DNA of 64,000 nucleotides from an uncultured Victivallis sp. (GCF_944391105.1 NZ_CALXSK010000014.1:1-64000); one strand, 5' to 3'. Positions 26,753-35,876 are shown, counted from the first letter of the stretch. A program made the numbers and translations. Notes: generated by a model not told the origin, from the sequence alone.

Positions 26753-28038
26753 AGGGCATACTCCCGGAATTTGTGGCGAAGCGCCGGACCGATGGTGAAG
26801 ACCAGTTCGAGTTCGCCCGAATCATTGTAATTTTCTTCGTAGACGCGCCCGTTCGCATGTGCGAGAGCGGCAAGATCGTGTCGCTGCGGCGGCAGCTTGA
26901 CCCGCATGAGCTGAAACTCTTCAGCCGCAATGGCGCAGAGACGTTCCTTCAGCGCATCGATGCCTTCCCCCGTGCGGGTCGAGAGATAGAGCGCATCGGG
27001 GAACAAACCGCGCAGCCGGGCGAACAGAACGGGATCCGTTTCACGGTCGACCAGGTCGACTTTGTTGAACACGATGACGATCTTCTTCTCCTGTGCACCG
27101 AGTTCCTTCAGTACGGAAAGAGTGGTTTCCCACTGTGCATCGAGCTGCGAGGAAGAGACATCGAGCACGAGCAGCAGAAAATCCGCGAGCACCGCCTCCT
27201 CCAGCGTGGATTTGAACGCCTCCACGAGAGAGTGCGGCAGTTTGCGGACGAATCCGACCGTGTCGGTCAGCAGTACTTCAAGCCCGTTTTCGAGCGGAAC
27301 CCGGCGCGTGGTCGGGTCGAGCGTGGCAAAGAGCTGGTCCTTGACGAGGATCTCCGCTCCGGAGAGTTTCCGAAGCAGCGAGGATTTCCCTACATTCGTG
27401 TATCCGACGATCGCCCCATGCGGGATCAGGTTGCGCTGCCGGGATTTACGCTGGGTTTCGCGCTGTTTGCGCACAACTTGGAGTTCCTCCTCCAGCTGAC
27501 GAATCCGCCGTCGCAGAAGCCTGCGGTCGGTTTCGATCTGAGCCTCGCCCTCGCCGCGGGTGGTGGCTCCGCCGCCGTGCTGACGGGAGAGGTGAGTCCA
27601 GGCGCGGGTCAGGCGTGGAAGCGAATATTTCGTACGGGCGAGCTCCACCTGCAGCACGGCCTCCCGCGTGGAGGCTCGTTCGGCGAAAATATCGAGGATC
27701 ACCTCTTCGCGGTCGATCACGCAGCTGTGCGTAAGCCGTTCCCAGTTGCGCTGCTGGGAAGGAGAGAGCGGCGTATCGAAGATGAGGCAGTCGGCTTCGC
27801 ACTCCTGCATGAGCCTGGCGATCTCCCCGGCTTTTCCGCTGCCGATGTAGTAGCGCGGGGAGGGGAGGTGGAGATTCACGATCTCGGGTTCGAGCGGAAC
27901 GATGTCGAGGTTGCGGACGAGATCCGCGAGCTCGTCGAGATGTTCATTCACCTCGGCTTCGCTCTGATCCGGAAACCGGAAACCGACCAGCAGGGCGCGT
28001 TCAACTTTTTTGCGGGAGTCTTCAGCGATTTCGATCAT
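26749..28038 (-). CDS. hflX: ribosome-splitting GTPase HflX
   Basis: HflX (429 residues) is a GTPase that dissociates stalled or 100S ribosomes under stress. The N-terminal HflX domain contains YYIGSGKAGEIARL and the SPSQQRNWERLTHSCVIDREEVILDIFAERA signature. The linker has LSRQHGGG and a coiled coil, then GYTNVGKSSLL (G1), DTVGFVRKLPHSLVEAFKSTLEE (G3 and following) and NKVDL (G4). Normal length. It starts a two-gene minus-strand unit with the coiled-coil protein. Confidence 0.94.
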   Translation of the reverse strand: MIEIAEDSRKKVERALLVGFRFPDQSEAEVNEHLDELADLVRNLDIVPLEPEIVNLHLPSPRYYIGSGKAGEIARLMQECEADCLIFDTPLSPSQQRNWERLTHSCVIDREEVILDIFAERASTREAVLQVELARTKYSLPRLTRAWTHLSRQHGGGATTRGEGEAQIETDRRLLRRRIRQLEEELQVVRKQRETQRKSRQRNLIPHGAIVGYTNVGKSSLLRKLSGAEILVKDQLFATLDPTTRRVPLENGLEVLLTDTVGFVRKLPHSLVEAFKSTLEEAVLADFLLLVLDVSSSQLDAQWETTLSVLKELGAQEKKIVIVFNKVDLVDRETDPVLFARLRGLFPDALYLSTRTGEGIDALKERLCAIAAEEFQLMRVKLPPQRHDLAALAHANGRVYEENYNDSGELELVFTIGPALRHKFREYAL

Positions 28039-28151
28039 AGAAAGAACAATTATCCTTGGGCAAATATTTCATCATTCCATAACAATACACCGTTCCCGCC
28101 GATTTTCCAGAAGGAAGCGGGAAAATCTTGCGAAAAAGCGTGATTGCACGG

Positions 28152-28180
28152 TTGCGGAAAAGACGATTCCGGGATATAGT
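28152..28180 (+). promoter_or_regulatory. tRNA promoter
   Basis: TTGCGG (28152-28157), 17 bp, TATAGT (28175-28180), 17 nt before the mature tRNA 5' end. Confidence 0.7.
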
Positions 28181-28197
28181 AACACGATTTCCAGCGA

Positions 28198-28281
28198 GCG
28201 CGAGTGGCGGAATGGCAGACGCCCCGGATTTAGGTTCCGGTGCCGCAAGGCGTGGGGGTTCAAGTCCCCCCTCGCGCACCA
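28198..28281 (+). tRNA. tRNA-Leu (anticodon TAG)
   Basis: This is an 84-nt cloverleaf with encoded CCA. The acceptor GCGCGAG (28198-28204) pairs fully with CTCGCGC (28271-28277), followed by A and CCA. The anticodon stem CCGGA/TCCGG encloses loop TTTAGGT, giving anticodon TAG. A long variable arm (GTGCCGCAAGGCGT) marks a class II tRNA, and the T-loop reads GGTTCAAGTCC. It reads CUA/CUN leucine codons. Its last 22 nt overlap, antisense, the 3' end of the AraC-type gene. Confidence 0.97.
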
Positions 28282-29204
28282 TCTTCCCGGCCGGAACCCG
28301 CGTTGTTTTGTCGCTTCTGAAATTCGGAGGGAGATATTCCAAATTCCCGTTTGAAACAGCGGCTGAAGGCCGCCAGAGAATCGAATCCGCACTGTTCCGC
28401 GACTTCCGAGACCAGCGAGGTCCCGCTGCCGAGCATCCTGACGGCCTTTTGCAGACGGCATTCCCGGATGTAATGGCCCGGCGTCGAAGCTGCGTGACGA
28501 TTGAAAAGACGGTGCAGCTTGACAGGCGAGACGTAGTGAACCCGGGCGATCTTTCGAATGGAAAGATCCGGCTCGGTGAGATGCGCGTAGATGTAGTTGT
28601 TGATCTCTTCGAAAAGCCGGAATGCGTCGTTTCGATAATCCGCCGGGGTTTCGGCTTCAACGAACTCCTTTTCCAGGGCCAGTTCCCCGAGAAACAACTC
28701 CAGATAAACCTGCAAAATGGATGCACTGCCTTCCGGCGCGGTTCCGGCTTCACACTTCAGATACAGCATGAGCAGCCGTTCCATGACGGGGAACAGAACC
28801 TCGTCAATCCTGACGCTTCGATACATCAGTGTCGGGGGAAGTGACTTCTGCGCTTCGAACGTGATGACCAGCCAGTCGAAGTCGTTTTGATCAACCAGGT
28901 AAAAGTGAGTTTGATACGGATAGGTGAGATGAGCGTAACACTCCGGAAGAGCAAAACTTTTTCCGTTCACATTGACCATTCCCGAGGTGTGAAGATTGAT
29001 CGTCAGGACATAGCGTGGATGATAGAGATTGCGGGTTTCCTGTTCAAAAATTTTCCGCCCGGGGTGACGATGAAGCATCATCAGATTGTTCGGCAGTTCC
29101 GCCCGGGTTCCGGGAATTCCCTGTCTGTAATTCAGCGGCTCGGTTCGAAGTTCATTCAGCCGGGCACGAATACGGCTGCGGAAGATTTCGTATTCCGGAT
29201 TCAT
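28260..29204 (-). CDS. AraC-family transcriptional regulator of the glycan locus
   Basis: This 314-residue regulator has an N-terminal cupin-type ligand domain (about 20-170; LPECYAHLTYPYQTHFYLV region) and a C-terminal double HTH. The HTH reads LSIRKIARVHYVSPVKLHRLF, then VSEVAEQCGFDSLAAFSRCFKREFGISPSEF. It probably senses a glycan breakdown product and activates the divergent operon starting with the aldolase, whose promoter carries two direct repeats (29283-29314). The ATG at 29204 is preceded by TGCA and a run of nine G, with no ordinary ribosome site. The last codons and stop lie in antisense over the tRNA-Leu 3' end, beyond the conserved HTH. Confidence 0.9.
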   Translation of the reverse strand: MNPEYEIFRSRIRARLNELRTEPLNYRQGIPGTRAELPNNLMMLHRHPGRKIFEQETRNLYHPRYVLTINLHTSGMVNVNGKSFALPECYAHLTYPYQTHFYLVDQNDFDWLVITFEAQKSLPPTLMYRSVRIDEVLFPVMERLLMLYLKCEAGTAPEGSASILQVYLELFLGELALEKEFVEAETPADYRNDAFRLFEEINNYIYAHLTEPDLSIRKIARVHYVSPVKLHRLFNRHAASTPGHYIRECRLQKAVRMLGSGTSLVSEVAEQCGFDSLAAFSRCFKREFGISPSEFQKRQNNAGSGREDGARGGT

Positions 29205-29208
29205 TGCA

Positions 29209-29217
29209 CCCCCCCCC
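29209..29217 (-). repeat. G9 homopolymer in the ribosome-binding position of the AraC-type gene
   Basis: Nine consecutive C on the plus strand (G on the coding strand) lie 4 nt upstream of the regulator's ATG, exactly where a Shine-Dalgarno would be. Length change here could alter spacing and translation. Confidence 0.7.
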
Positions 29218-29282
29218 AATTTTTTAGATTGATATAAAATAACACTATTCTTACTTTATTTCCTGTTTTTTTGATTACTTTT

Positions 29283-29314
29283 GATATTTTTTGTAAAATC
29301 GTGGATATTTTTTG
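29283..29314 (+). promoter_or_regulatory. AraC-type operator: two direct repeats, 21 bp apart
   Basis: GATATTTTTTG occurs at 29283-29293 and again at 29304-29314 (start-to-start 21 bp, two helical turns), each followed by YA. The second copy ends 14 bp before the -35 box. Tandem half-sites in the same orientation next to -35 are the usual activator geometry of AraC proteins. Confidence 0.7.
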
Positions 29315-29328
29315 CATAACAAATCCGA

Positions 29329-29357
29329 TTGAAAACCCCGGTGGACTTATTTATATT
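29329..29357 (+). promoter_or_regulatory. promoter of the glycan operon
   Basis: TTGAAA (29329-29334), 17 bp, TATATT (29352-29357), 30 bp before the aldolase start and just downstream of the direct repeats. Confidence 0.7.
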
Positions 29358-29387
29358 GAAAAATGGAAAACGAAAGGAGGTCATCAG

Positions 29388-30320
29388 ATGAATCCGTTGT
29401 CTTCCGGAATCTATCCGGTCGTTTTAACCCCGTTTCATTCGGATCTTTCCATCGATTACGGCGCTTACCGCTCCCTTCTGGAATGGTATCTGGAGCGGGG
29501 GGTTGACGGGCTGTTTGCCGTCTGCCTGTCAAGCGAGATGTTCCAACTCTCCGGAACGGAACGATTGAAACTTGCCAAAACGGCGTTGACGGTCGTGAAC
29601 GGACGCGTACCGGTTGTCGCCTGTGCCGGAATTGAAAACACGGCGGCGGAACGACGGGCGTCGATTCGGGCAATGGCATCGCTTCCGGTTGCCGCAGTCG
29701 TGTTGCCGCTCTCCTGTATCGTCGGAGAAGCAGAATCCGATTCACGCATTGTCGAACGTTATCTGGAGATGTTCGATGCCGCGGATGAAACTCCGGTCGG
29801 CGTGTACGAGTGTCCCCGTCCCGTCCATCGTCTTTTCCCGGACGAAACACTGGGCGAACTCGCCAGCCGCAGCGACGGGCGGCTGCTTTTTTTCAAGGAT
29901 ACCTGTTGTGACGCGGAGCGGATCCGGCGTCGACTCGTTCTCCTCCAGGGATCGGGGTTGAAACTCTTCAACGCCGATCTCCCCTCGTTTCCGGATTCCG
30001 TGCGCGCCGGTTGCGCCGGTTATTGCGGTATTTCCGCCAACTTCTATCCGGAGCTGCTGCGAAAGCTGTTTGAACTCGTACGAAACGGTTCTCCGCTCGC
30101 GGAAGAGTTGCAGTCATATTTTCTGCGGATGCAGCAGTATGTGGAATGCAAGTATCCCGTCAGCGCCAAAACCTTTCTCAGTATGGAACTCCCAGACTTG
30201 GAAGCTTTTTCGCGGATGAATCCGGTCAGGCTTTCCGCCGGGGAGAAGCTCCTGCTTGAAACATTTCATCGGACCGTCGCCGAATGGGACGGGCGATTTC
30301 CGGACGTCCGTTCCGCGTGA
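29388..30320 (+). CDS. DapA/NanA-family class I aldolase (sugar-acid lyase)
   Basis: This 310-residue (beta/alpha)8 aldolase belongs to the dihydrodipicolinate synthase / N-acetylneuraminate lyase family. The start GIYPVVLTPFHSDLSIDYGAYRSLLEWYLERGVDGL is typical. The catalytic Tyr lies in VGVYECP (Tyr140) and the Schiff-base Lys in FFKDT (Lys170). The usual G(S/T)TGE motif is replaced by CLSSE, so substrate differs from ordinary DapA. Given its neighbours (sialidase-fold protein, SSS carrier, fucosidase) a sialic-acid or other 2-keto-3-deoxy sugar acid is likely; a DapA role in lysine synthesis is unlikely. The ATG follows AAAGGAGG. Confidence 0.85.
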   Translation: MNPLSSGIYPVVLTPFHSDLSIDYGAYRSLLEWYLERGVDGLFAVCLSSEMFQLSGTERLKLAKTALTVVNGRVPVVACAGIENTAAERRASIRAMASLPVAAVVLPLSCIVGEAESDSRIVERYLEMFDAADETPVGVYECPRPVHRLFPDETLGELASRSDGRLLFFKDTCCDAERIRRRLVLLQGSGLKLFNADLPSFPDSVRAGCAGYCGISANFYPELLRKLFELVRNGSPLAEELQSYFLRMQQYVECKYPVSAKTFLSMELPDLEAFSRMNPVRLSAGEKLLLETFHRTVAEWDGRFPDVRSA

Positions 30321-30371
30321 GGAGCGTTTTTCTCTTTGTCGCCGACAAACGTAAAAACAGGAAGGGGTATC

Positions 30372-31145
30372 ATGAGACGTTTTACATTGATAGAACTGCT
30401 GGTTTGTATCGCGATCATCGCCATTCTGGCATCGATGCTGCTGCCTGCGCTGAATCAGGCCAGAGGACGCGCCATGAGCATCAAATGCCTCGGAAACATG
30501 AAACAGATCGGCATGGCTCTGCTGCAATACGCCGATGATGCGCAGGGGCATTATCCCGTCACAGATCAGAGAAGCGGATCGAGCTGGGATCATGTGGTTT
30601 CCCGGTATGACGGCCGCAACGTTCCGGATGATGTCCGCAATGAACGCGATGCCAAACATGAAGTCTCCGGAGACAAGCTTTATCACTGCCCCGGAGACAT
30701 CACCGTGCGGGATACCGCCAACAAAATACCGCTGAGCTATGCATTGACCTATTATCAGGCGAGCAACCCCTATCCGCGCAATACCGGTATCTCCGGCTGC
30801 ATTCCAGACGGAGATTTCTCGCAGCCGGCTTCCCGGAAAAACAGCTTGCTGCGCCGTCCGGCAAACAGCATCATGCTGCTTGATGTCCCGCTCAACTGGA
30901 CCAACTATCTGTGGATGGGACGAACCAGCAAAAGCAGTGCAACCGTCAATGCGATTTTCGGCGTCAACACGTTCCGCAGCTCATTTCTCGTCGCTTCCGC
31001 CTGGCAGCATGGCAACGGAGATGCGCGCGGCAACTACCTTTTTGCCGACGGGCATGCCGACACCCTCTCTTTCCGGCAGACGGTGAACAGCCCGACTGAT
31101 ACCTCTGAAAGCAATCTGAACAACATGTGGGACGCTGGTCTGTAA
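30372..31145 (+). CDS. prepilin-type N-terminal methylation protein (DUF1559-like)
   Basis: This 257-residue protein begins [22 protein letters not shown], a type IV pilin/pseudopilin signal whose +5 Glu and hydrophobic helix are intact. The residue before Phe is Arg, not the usual Gly/Ala, so cleavage by a prepilin peptidase is uncertain. Then [29 protein letters not shown], a soluble domain with paired Cys, and the family motif [11 protein letters not shown] near the C-terminus. Such proteins are massively amplified in Lentisphaerota, with no proven role. It lies between the aldolase and the secreted sialidase-fold gene, separated from the latter by 1 bp. Confidence 0.88.
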   Translation: MRRFTLIELLVCIAIIAILASMLLPALNQARGRAMSIKCLGNMKQIGMALLQYADDAQGHYPVTDQRSGSSWDHVVSRYDGRNVPDDVRNERDAKHEVSGDKLYHCPGDITVRDTANKIPLSYALTYYQASNPYPRNTGISGCIPDGDFSQPASRKNSLLRRPANSIMLLDVPLNWTNYLWMGRTSKSSATVNAIFGVNTFRSSFLVASAWQHGNGDARGNYLFADGHADTLSFRQTVNSPTDTSESNLNNMWDAGL

Positions 31146-31146
31146 T

Positions 31147-32325
31147 ATGAAAAAACTGATCTTTTTTACGATGGCGCTGGCATTCGTCGCGACTGCTGCT
31201 CCGTTTCACATGTGGAACGACAAGGTCGCCGAACGGGCCGGGGAGACGTTTCCGACAGTTTCCGGCGCAGTTCACAGCCGGGTGTTCACCGCCGATGCGG
31301 CCAATGGCGGGTACAACCATCACGCCAACATCATCTTTTTCTACGGAAAGTTCCACGTGAACTGGAGCAATCACCGTTACTGCGAAGACGGTCCCGGGCA
31401 GCGAGTGCTCTATAAAAGTTCGAGCGATGCCCGCAAGTGGGGAGAGGTCCGGGAGCTCTTTCCCGCGCCACACCCCGAAGCCCCCCGGGAACATTCCGGC
31501 ATTTTTGCGACCTGTCTGGGATTTGTCACCTGGGAGGGACGACTCTTCGCCGTTGCGAACACAACCCGTACGGTCGGCTGGAAAAACCTGGACCAGACCA
31601 AAAGCTCACCTGTTTTCACTTCGGAATGCAACTATCCGGTTTATCGGGCGATTGCGCATATCTATCGGGAGATTCTGCCGAACGGTCGTTTCGGCCCGAT
31701 TTTCACGGATGATCCGGGGAAATTCCCGGACGATCTGCTGTTCCCGCTCGTCCGGACGTCTGATTGTGTCCCCGGATTCCGGGAACCGGACTGCGGATAT
31801 GACATTTCCGACGCGCTCAGGCAAAATCCCGGGAAACGCCGTTTCTGTGAACCTGTTGTCTGGCGTGCCGCCGACGGACGCTTTGTTTTGCTGCTGCGCG
31901 ACGACTCCGGAAGCTATCGCAAGTGGGTCTCCTTTTCCGCCGACGGCAAAAACTGGAGCGCTCCGGTGATCTCCGACATTCCGGATGCGCCCTCCTGGAG
32001 TTGCCGGCTTGCGCTGGAGAGTGGAACGGTACTCCTCTTCGGCAATCACCACGGGAAGGGGTACGTCGACGAGCAGAAACGGTGGCGCGACCGCGATCCT
32101 CTTCTGGTTTCCGTCAGCACCGACGGCATCGAATTTCACGGAACCCGTGCCGTTTGCAGTGGCTGGTACAAGCATCAGCTCGGCGGCATCCCGGGGCGGG
32201 GCGGCAGCGCGCAGTATCCCTGTGCCATTCTCCGGAACGGGATTTGTCATGTCGCCTATTCACTCGGCAAGGAATCGATTGCAGTGACGTCATTTCCGGT
32301 CGTTGAGCTTCTGAAGGGGTTGTGA
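31147..32325 (+). CDS. secreted sialidase-fold (BNR repeat) protein
   Basis: This 392-residue exported protein has a signal peptide (MKKLIFFTMALAFVATAA). The beta-propeller of the sialidase superfamily shows a clear Asp-box SADGKNWS (about 263-270) with weaker ones at SSDARKWGE and STDGIEFHG. The arginine triad of true sialidases cannot be confirmed by eye, so it may act on another sugar or only bind. It begins 1 bp after the prepilin-type gene and is followed 3 bp later by the SSS transporter, so the three are co-expressed. Confidence 0.75.
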   Translation: MKKLIFFTMALAFVATAAPFHMWNDKVAERAGETFPTVSGAVHSRVFTADAANGGYNHHANIIFFYGKFHVNWSNHRYCEDGPGQRVLYKSSSDARKWGEVRELFPAPHPEAPREHSGIFATCLGFVTWEGRLFAVANTTRTVGWKNLDQTKSSPVFTSECNYPVYRAIAHIYREILPNGRFGPIFTDDPGKFPDDLLFPLVRTSDCVPGFREPDCGYDISDALRQNPGKRRFCEPVVWRAADGRFVLLLRDDSGSYRKWVSFSADGKNWSAPVISDIPDAPSWSCRLALESGTVLLFGNHHGKGYVDEQKRWRDRDPLLVSVSTDGIEFHGTRAVCSGWYKHQLGGIPGRGGSAQYPCAILRNGICHVAYSLGKESIAVTSFPVVELLKGL

Positions 32326-32328
32326 ATC

Positions 32329-33873
32329 ATGTTTCGGGTCGCGGATCTGGTTGTATTGCTTCTTTATCTTCTGGTAATGGCGGCCATGGGGGTGTATTTC
32401 ATGCGCCGCAATGTCGGAACGGAGGAGTATTTCCTCGGCGGACGCTCCTTTCCCGGATGGGCGGTGGGGATTTCCATGCTGGGCACCTCGATCAGTTCCG
32501 TCACGTTCCTGGCACTTCCTGCTGCGGCATATGCCCTTGATTACCGGCAGCTTACTCCGCATCTGGTTATGCCGTTTGTGGCGGTTGCCGCCTGTTTCCT
32601 CTTCATTCCTTTCTTTCGGCGTGGAAAAAACGTGAGCGCATTTCAATACCTGGAAGAGCGTTTTGGTTCAGGGATTCGTTTTTACGCGGCATTGTACTAT
32701 CTGCTTCACACGTTGCTGAAGCTCGCGATCGTGCTTTATCTGCTCGGATTGCCCATCGCTGCAATGACCGGATACGAGGAGCGGCTTGTCCTGGTTGTGA
32801 TCGGGATCGTTATTGCGTTTTACACGATTGTCGGGGGCATCAGCGCGGTCATCTGGACGGATGTGGTACAGACCGTAATTCTTTTGTTCGGAGGTTTTTT
32901 CTGCATGGTGACCGCGTTGATCCGCATTCCGGGCGGCTTGTCGCAGGTTTTCTCGATCGGGATGGAGTATCAGAAATTTTCACTTGGCCCGCTCGATTTC
33001 TCTTTCGGGGAACGAACCCTGCCGGTCATGATTCTGCTTGGGCTGGTCACATTCATCGGGGAGTTCGTCAGCAATCAGAACGTCGTTCAGCGGTACATCG
33101 CCGCAAAATCGCTGCGCGAGGCGCGCAAAGCGACCTTGATCTGCGGAGTGATGAGTCTGCCGACCTGGGGATTTTTCTTTTTTCTCGGAAGCGTCATTTT
33201 CGTTTATTACAAAATTTTTCCCTGCGAAGCGGTTGCGTCACTTTCCGCCGATGAGGTGCTGCCGCACTTCATTCTTACCACCACCTGGCCAGGCATCGGC
33301 GGCCTCATCATCGCGGCGTGCCTCGCCGCCGGAATGAGTTCGCTGGATTCCTCCATCAACTCGGTGGCCACTGTTGCGACAGTAGATTTTCTGAAGAAAT
33401 TCCGGCCGGAGACGGGAGAACGCGCGGCACTTCGTTTCGCCTGGCTCGTATCGGCCGCTGCCGGAGTTGTCATGATCGGCGGTGCCGTCGGAATCAGTTA
33501 TCTTCCGAGAGAGAGCGTTTACGATCTTTCGCTGACTCTCGGCGCGATTTTCTGTTGTGCAACGCTGACGCCGTTTCTGCTTGGATTTTTCACGACCCGG
33601 GTGGACAATCGCGCCATTCTTGTCGGGATGGGAGCTGCGATTGTGTTCAGCATCTACAACATTCTCCATTTTTTCGGGCTTCTCCCGGAGTATCTGCGGC
33701 TTGACGCTCACATTTATCTCGCGGGAACTCTCTGCAATGTGGTGATGCTGGTCGTTGCGCTGGCGGCGGCTCTCTTCCGGCCGGGACGGCAGGAGAAACT
33801 CCAGGGGTTGACCGTCTGGACAGTCGAACGTTTCAAACCAGTCGAAAAACGGACGGATTCGGAAAAAAACTGA
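32329..33873 (+). CDS. SSS-family sodium:solute symporter
   Basis: This 514-residue protein of about 13 transmembrane helices begins with VADLVVLLLYLLVMAAMGVYF. Family motifs include EEYFLGGRSFPGWAVGISMLGTSISSVTFL, the helix-6 GGISAVIWTDVVQ and LAAGMSSLDSSINSVATV. The SxxS pairs and TS motif fit the sodium site. It should import a sugar, sugar acid or small glycan with Na+; sialic acid is a plausible cargo from context but not shown. It is the last gene of the AraC-controlled operon. Confidence 0.92.
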   Translation: MFRVADLVVLLLYLLVMAAMGVYFMRRNVGTEEYFLGGRSFPGWAVGISMLGTSISSVTFLALPAAAYALDYRQLTPHLVMPFVAVAACFLFIPFFRRGKNVSAFQYLEERFGSGIRFYAALYYLLHTLLKLAIVLYLLGLPIAAMTGYEERLVLVVIGIVIAFYTIVGGISAVIWTDVVQTVILLFGGFFCMVTALIRIPGGLSQVFSIGMEYQKFSLGPLDFSFGERTLPVMILLGLVTFIGEFVSNQNVVQRYIAAKSLREARKATLICGVMSLPTWGFFFFLGSVIFVYYKIFPCEAVASLSADEVLPHFILTTTWPGIGGLIIAACLAAGMSSLDSSINSVATVATVDFLKKFRPETGERAALRFAWLVSAAAGVVMIGGAVGISYLPRESVYDLSLTLGAIFCCATLTPFLLGFFTTRVDNRAILVGMGAAIVFSIYNILHFFGLLPEYLRLDAHIYLAGTLCNVVMLVVALAAALFRPGRQEKLQGLTVWTVERFKPVEKRTDSEKN

Positions 33874-33880
33874 TCTCCGG

Positions 33881-33909
33881 TTGCAACCTCATGGAACAGA
33901 TGCTATCTT
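33881..33909 (+). promoter_or_regulatory. promoter of the heparinase-like/GH38 unit
   Basis: TTGCAA (33881-33886), 17 bp, TATCTT (33904-33909). A GC-rich hairpin (CGGCGGA/TCCGCCG, about 33919-33936) follows in the leader without a T-tract. Confidence 0.6.
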
Positions 33910-33992
33910 AATCTGGATCGGCGGAATTTTCCGCCGGTCCGGTATTTCATCTCCGAATAGTGAAAGCACAGTTGGTATGGGGGAATCTCGCA

Positions 33993-35876
33993 ATGTGGAC
34001 GGAACTCTTGTCGGAAAAGGAACTCACCGCGTTGTTTCAGGGGAAAGTTTTTGCCAGCCGTTTCCCGCCGGCATCGGACCGTGCCGCCTGGCAGGCCGGG
34101 AACAACGTATTTCGCAGGAAGAGATTCGCCCTGTATCTGATGAATGCGGAAACCATTCAGAAACAACCCGTTTCGGAGATTTATCCGCCGTTGACCGCCA
34201 GAGACTTCTTCGCGTTCATCCGCACCGGAAATCGGAGTGTGTTTGAATCGTACTATTTCGCGCGCCGGACACATCTGGCGCTGTTCAGCCTGGCCGAGGC
34301 CGTCGATTACAGGAAACGGTTTCTGCCGGAGGTGATCGAAGGACTCTGGCAGCTGCTGAGCGAACCGGTCTGGTATCTGCCCGCGCACGGCCACTACCAC
34401 GACGGAGACCCGATGCCGCGTTTCGATCAGCCGAGAACCGACCTCTTCTGTGCGGAGACGGGAGCGACGCTCGCCTGCGTCGTTCAACTTCTCGGAAAAG
34501 AGATCGCGGAGGAGTCGCCAGAACTTCTGAACTGGATTCGGGAGTACTGCATCGAACGGGTCATCGCGCCGCTTGAGGATGAGACCCTTCTGCCGCAATG
34601 GTGGCTGGACGGGCACAACAACTGGAGTCCGTGGTGCGCTTCCAACGTGGCCCTGACCGCGTTTACATTTTTGCGGGATCAGCCCGAACGGCTCGCGCGA
34701 ATCACGCGGAATATGCTGGAGGTGTGCGAAAAATTCTATGACCGTTACGCCCCGGACGGCGGGTGCGATGAAGGCCCTGGATATTTCATGGTCGCGGGGG
34801 TGCGGCTCATGATTTTTCTGGATCTGCTCAACTTTTACACGGACAACGCTTATGCGCAGATTTACCGGGAAGAGAAATTCCGGAACATCGGCGATTACAT
34901 CGCAAAGGTTCATCTGGTCGGTCCGTGGTTTGCCAGCATGGCGGATTCTCCGGCGAAGTTCGAACGGATTGACGTCGGCTGGCTGAACCGTTTCGCCGAT
35001 CTCTCCGGCAGTGCGATGTTGAAATCTTTCGCGCTGGAAGCGGCTTACGGCTTCGCTCCGCGCACCTCAAAGGAGATTCCGGACGGGACCGCGGGAACCG
35101 GCCGGTTCCCGCATATTACGATGCAGAATGAACTCGCGATGATTTTCTTTTTTCCGGAGCAGCTTTCGCGCGGCGGTCATGTCGACGAAAAACGGACGGC
35201 GCTGCCGGATCTGCAGTTCTTCCGTTTCCGGCAGAATCCGGAGGACGAATGGTCCGGTACGATCCTCTGTGTGAAGGGAGGTCACAACGACGAAAGCCAC
35301 AACCACAACGATGTCGGTCAGTTCGAACTGTTTTGCGACGGCGTGCCGATCATCATCGACTGCGGTTCGACCGAGTATACGAAATTCACATTTTCCGAAC
35401 GACGTTACGAGAATCGATTTTTAAACTCCTCCGGGCACAACGTTCCTGTATTCAACGGGATCCTTCAGTCTCCGGGAGCGGAGTTCCGCGCTTCGAACGT
35501 GAGGTTTTCCGATGATGTCTCCCTCGATATCGCCGGCGCATACCCGAAGGAGTGCGGTGTCGAATCCTGTGTGCGCAGCGCCTCCCTCTCGGACGACGGG
35601 ACCGCGGTCATCCGGAACTCCGTCCGCGGCACGGGCCGGATCTCCGTTGCGATTCCGCTCTATTGCGCCGTGAAACCGGTGAGGACGGAGCAGGGTGTCC
35701 GGATCGGTAAGATGCTGCTTGTCACTACCGGTATTTCCATCGCGAAGATCGAAGATATCCCCCTGACGGACAAGCGGATGGAGAGTTCCTGGGGCAAGAT
35801 GCTCTGGTGCATTCATCTCCAGACGGAAATCGACGGATGCGGGGAGTGGAATATGACGTTTTCTATTGTTCAATAA
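33993..35876 (+). CDS. heparinase II/III-like polysaccharide lyase
   Basis: This 627-residue protein has no signal peptide. A helical (alpha/alpha) toroid half (about 60-330; LPQWWLDGHNNWSPWCASNVAL, DGGCDEGPGYF) precedes a beta-sandwich half. The sandwich begins with the family signature GGHNDESHNHNDVGQFELFCDG, whose His and Asn residues form the catalytic/metal site. Relatives cleave uronic-acid-containing polysaccharides by beta-elimination. Cytoplasmic location suggests it handles imported oligosaccharides. Start at the ATG at 33993 with GGGGGA upstream; an in-frame GTG at 33960 is possible. It overlaps no gene and precedes GH38 by 19 bp. Confidence 0.85.
   Translation: MWTELLSEKELTALFQGKVFASRFPPASDRAAWQAGNNVFRRKRFALYLMNAETIQKQPVSEIYPPLTARDFFAFIRTGNRSVFESYYFARRTHLALFSLAEAVDYRKRFLPEVIEGLWQLLSEPVWYLPAHGHYHDGDPMPRFDQPRTDLFCAETGATLACVVQLLGKEIAEESPELLNWIREYCIERVIAPLEDETLLPQWWLDGHNNWSPWCASNVALTAFTFLRDQPERLARITRNMLEVCEKFYDRYAPDGGCDEGPGYFMVAGVRLMIFLDLLNFYTDNAYAQIYREEKFRNIGDYIAKVHLVGPWFASMADSPAKFERIDVGWLNRFADLSGSAMLKSFALEAAYGFAPRTSKEIPDGTAGTGRFPHITMQNELAMIFFFPEQLSRGGHVDEKRTALPDLQFFRFRQNPEDEWSGTILCVKGGHNDESHNHNDVGQFELFCDGVPIIIDCGSTEYTKFTFSERRYENRFLNSSGHNVPVFNGILQSPGAEFRASNVRFSDDVSLDIAGAYPKECGVESCVRSASLSDDGTAVIRNSVRGTGRISVAIPLYCAVKPVRTEQGVRIGKMLLVTTGISIAKIEDIPLTDKRMESSWGKMLWCIHLQTEIDGCGEWNMTFSIVQ

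Noticed and set aside
28260..28330. tRNA-Leu 3' end as an integration site
   Set aside because: No repeated tRNA 3' fragment or integrase is nearby and composition is uniform on both sides; only the antisense overlap is notable.
33919..33936. GC-rich hairpin as terminator of the SSS transporter gene
   Set aside because: It is downstream of the next promoter and lacks a T-tract, so it is more likely a leader structure or neutral.
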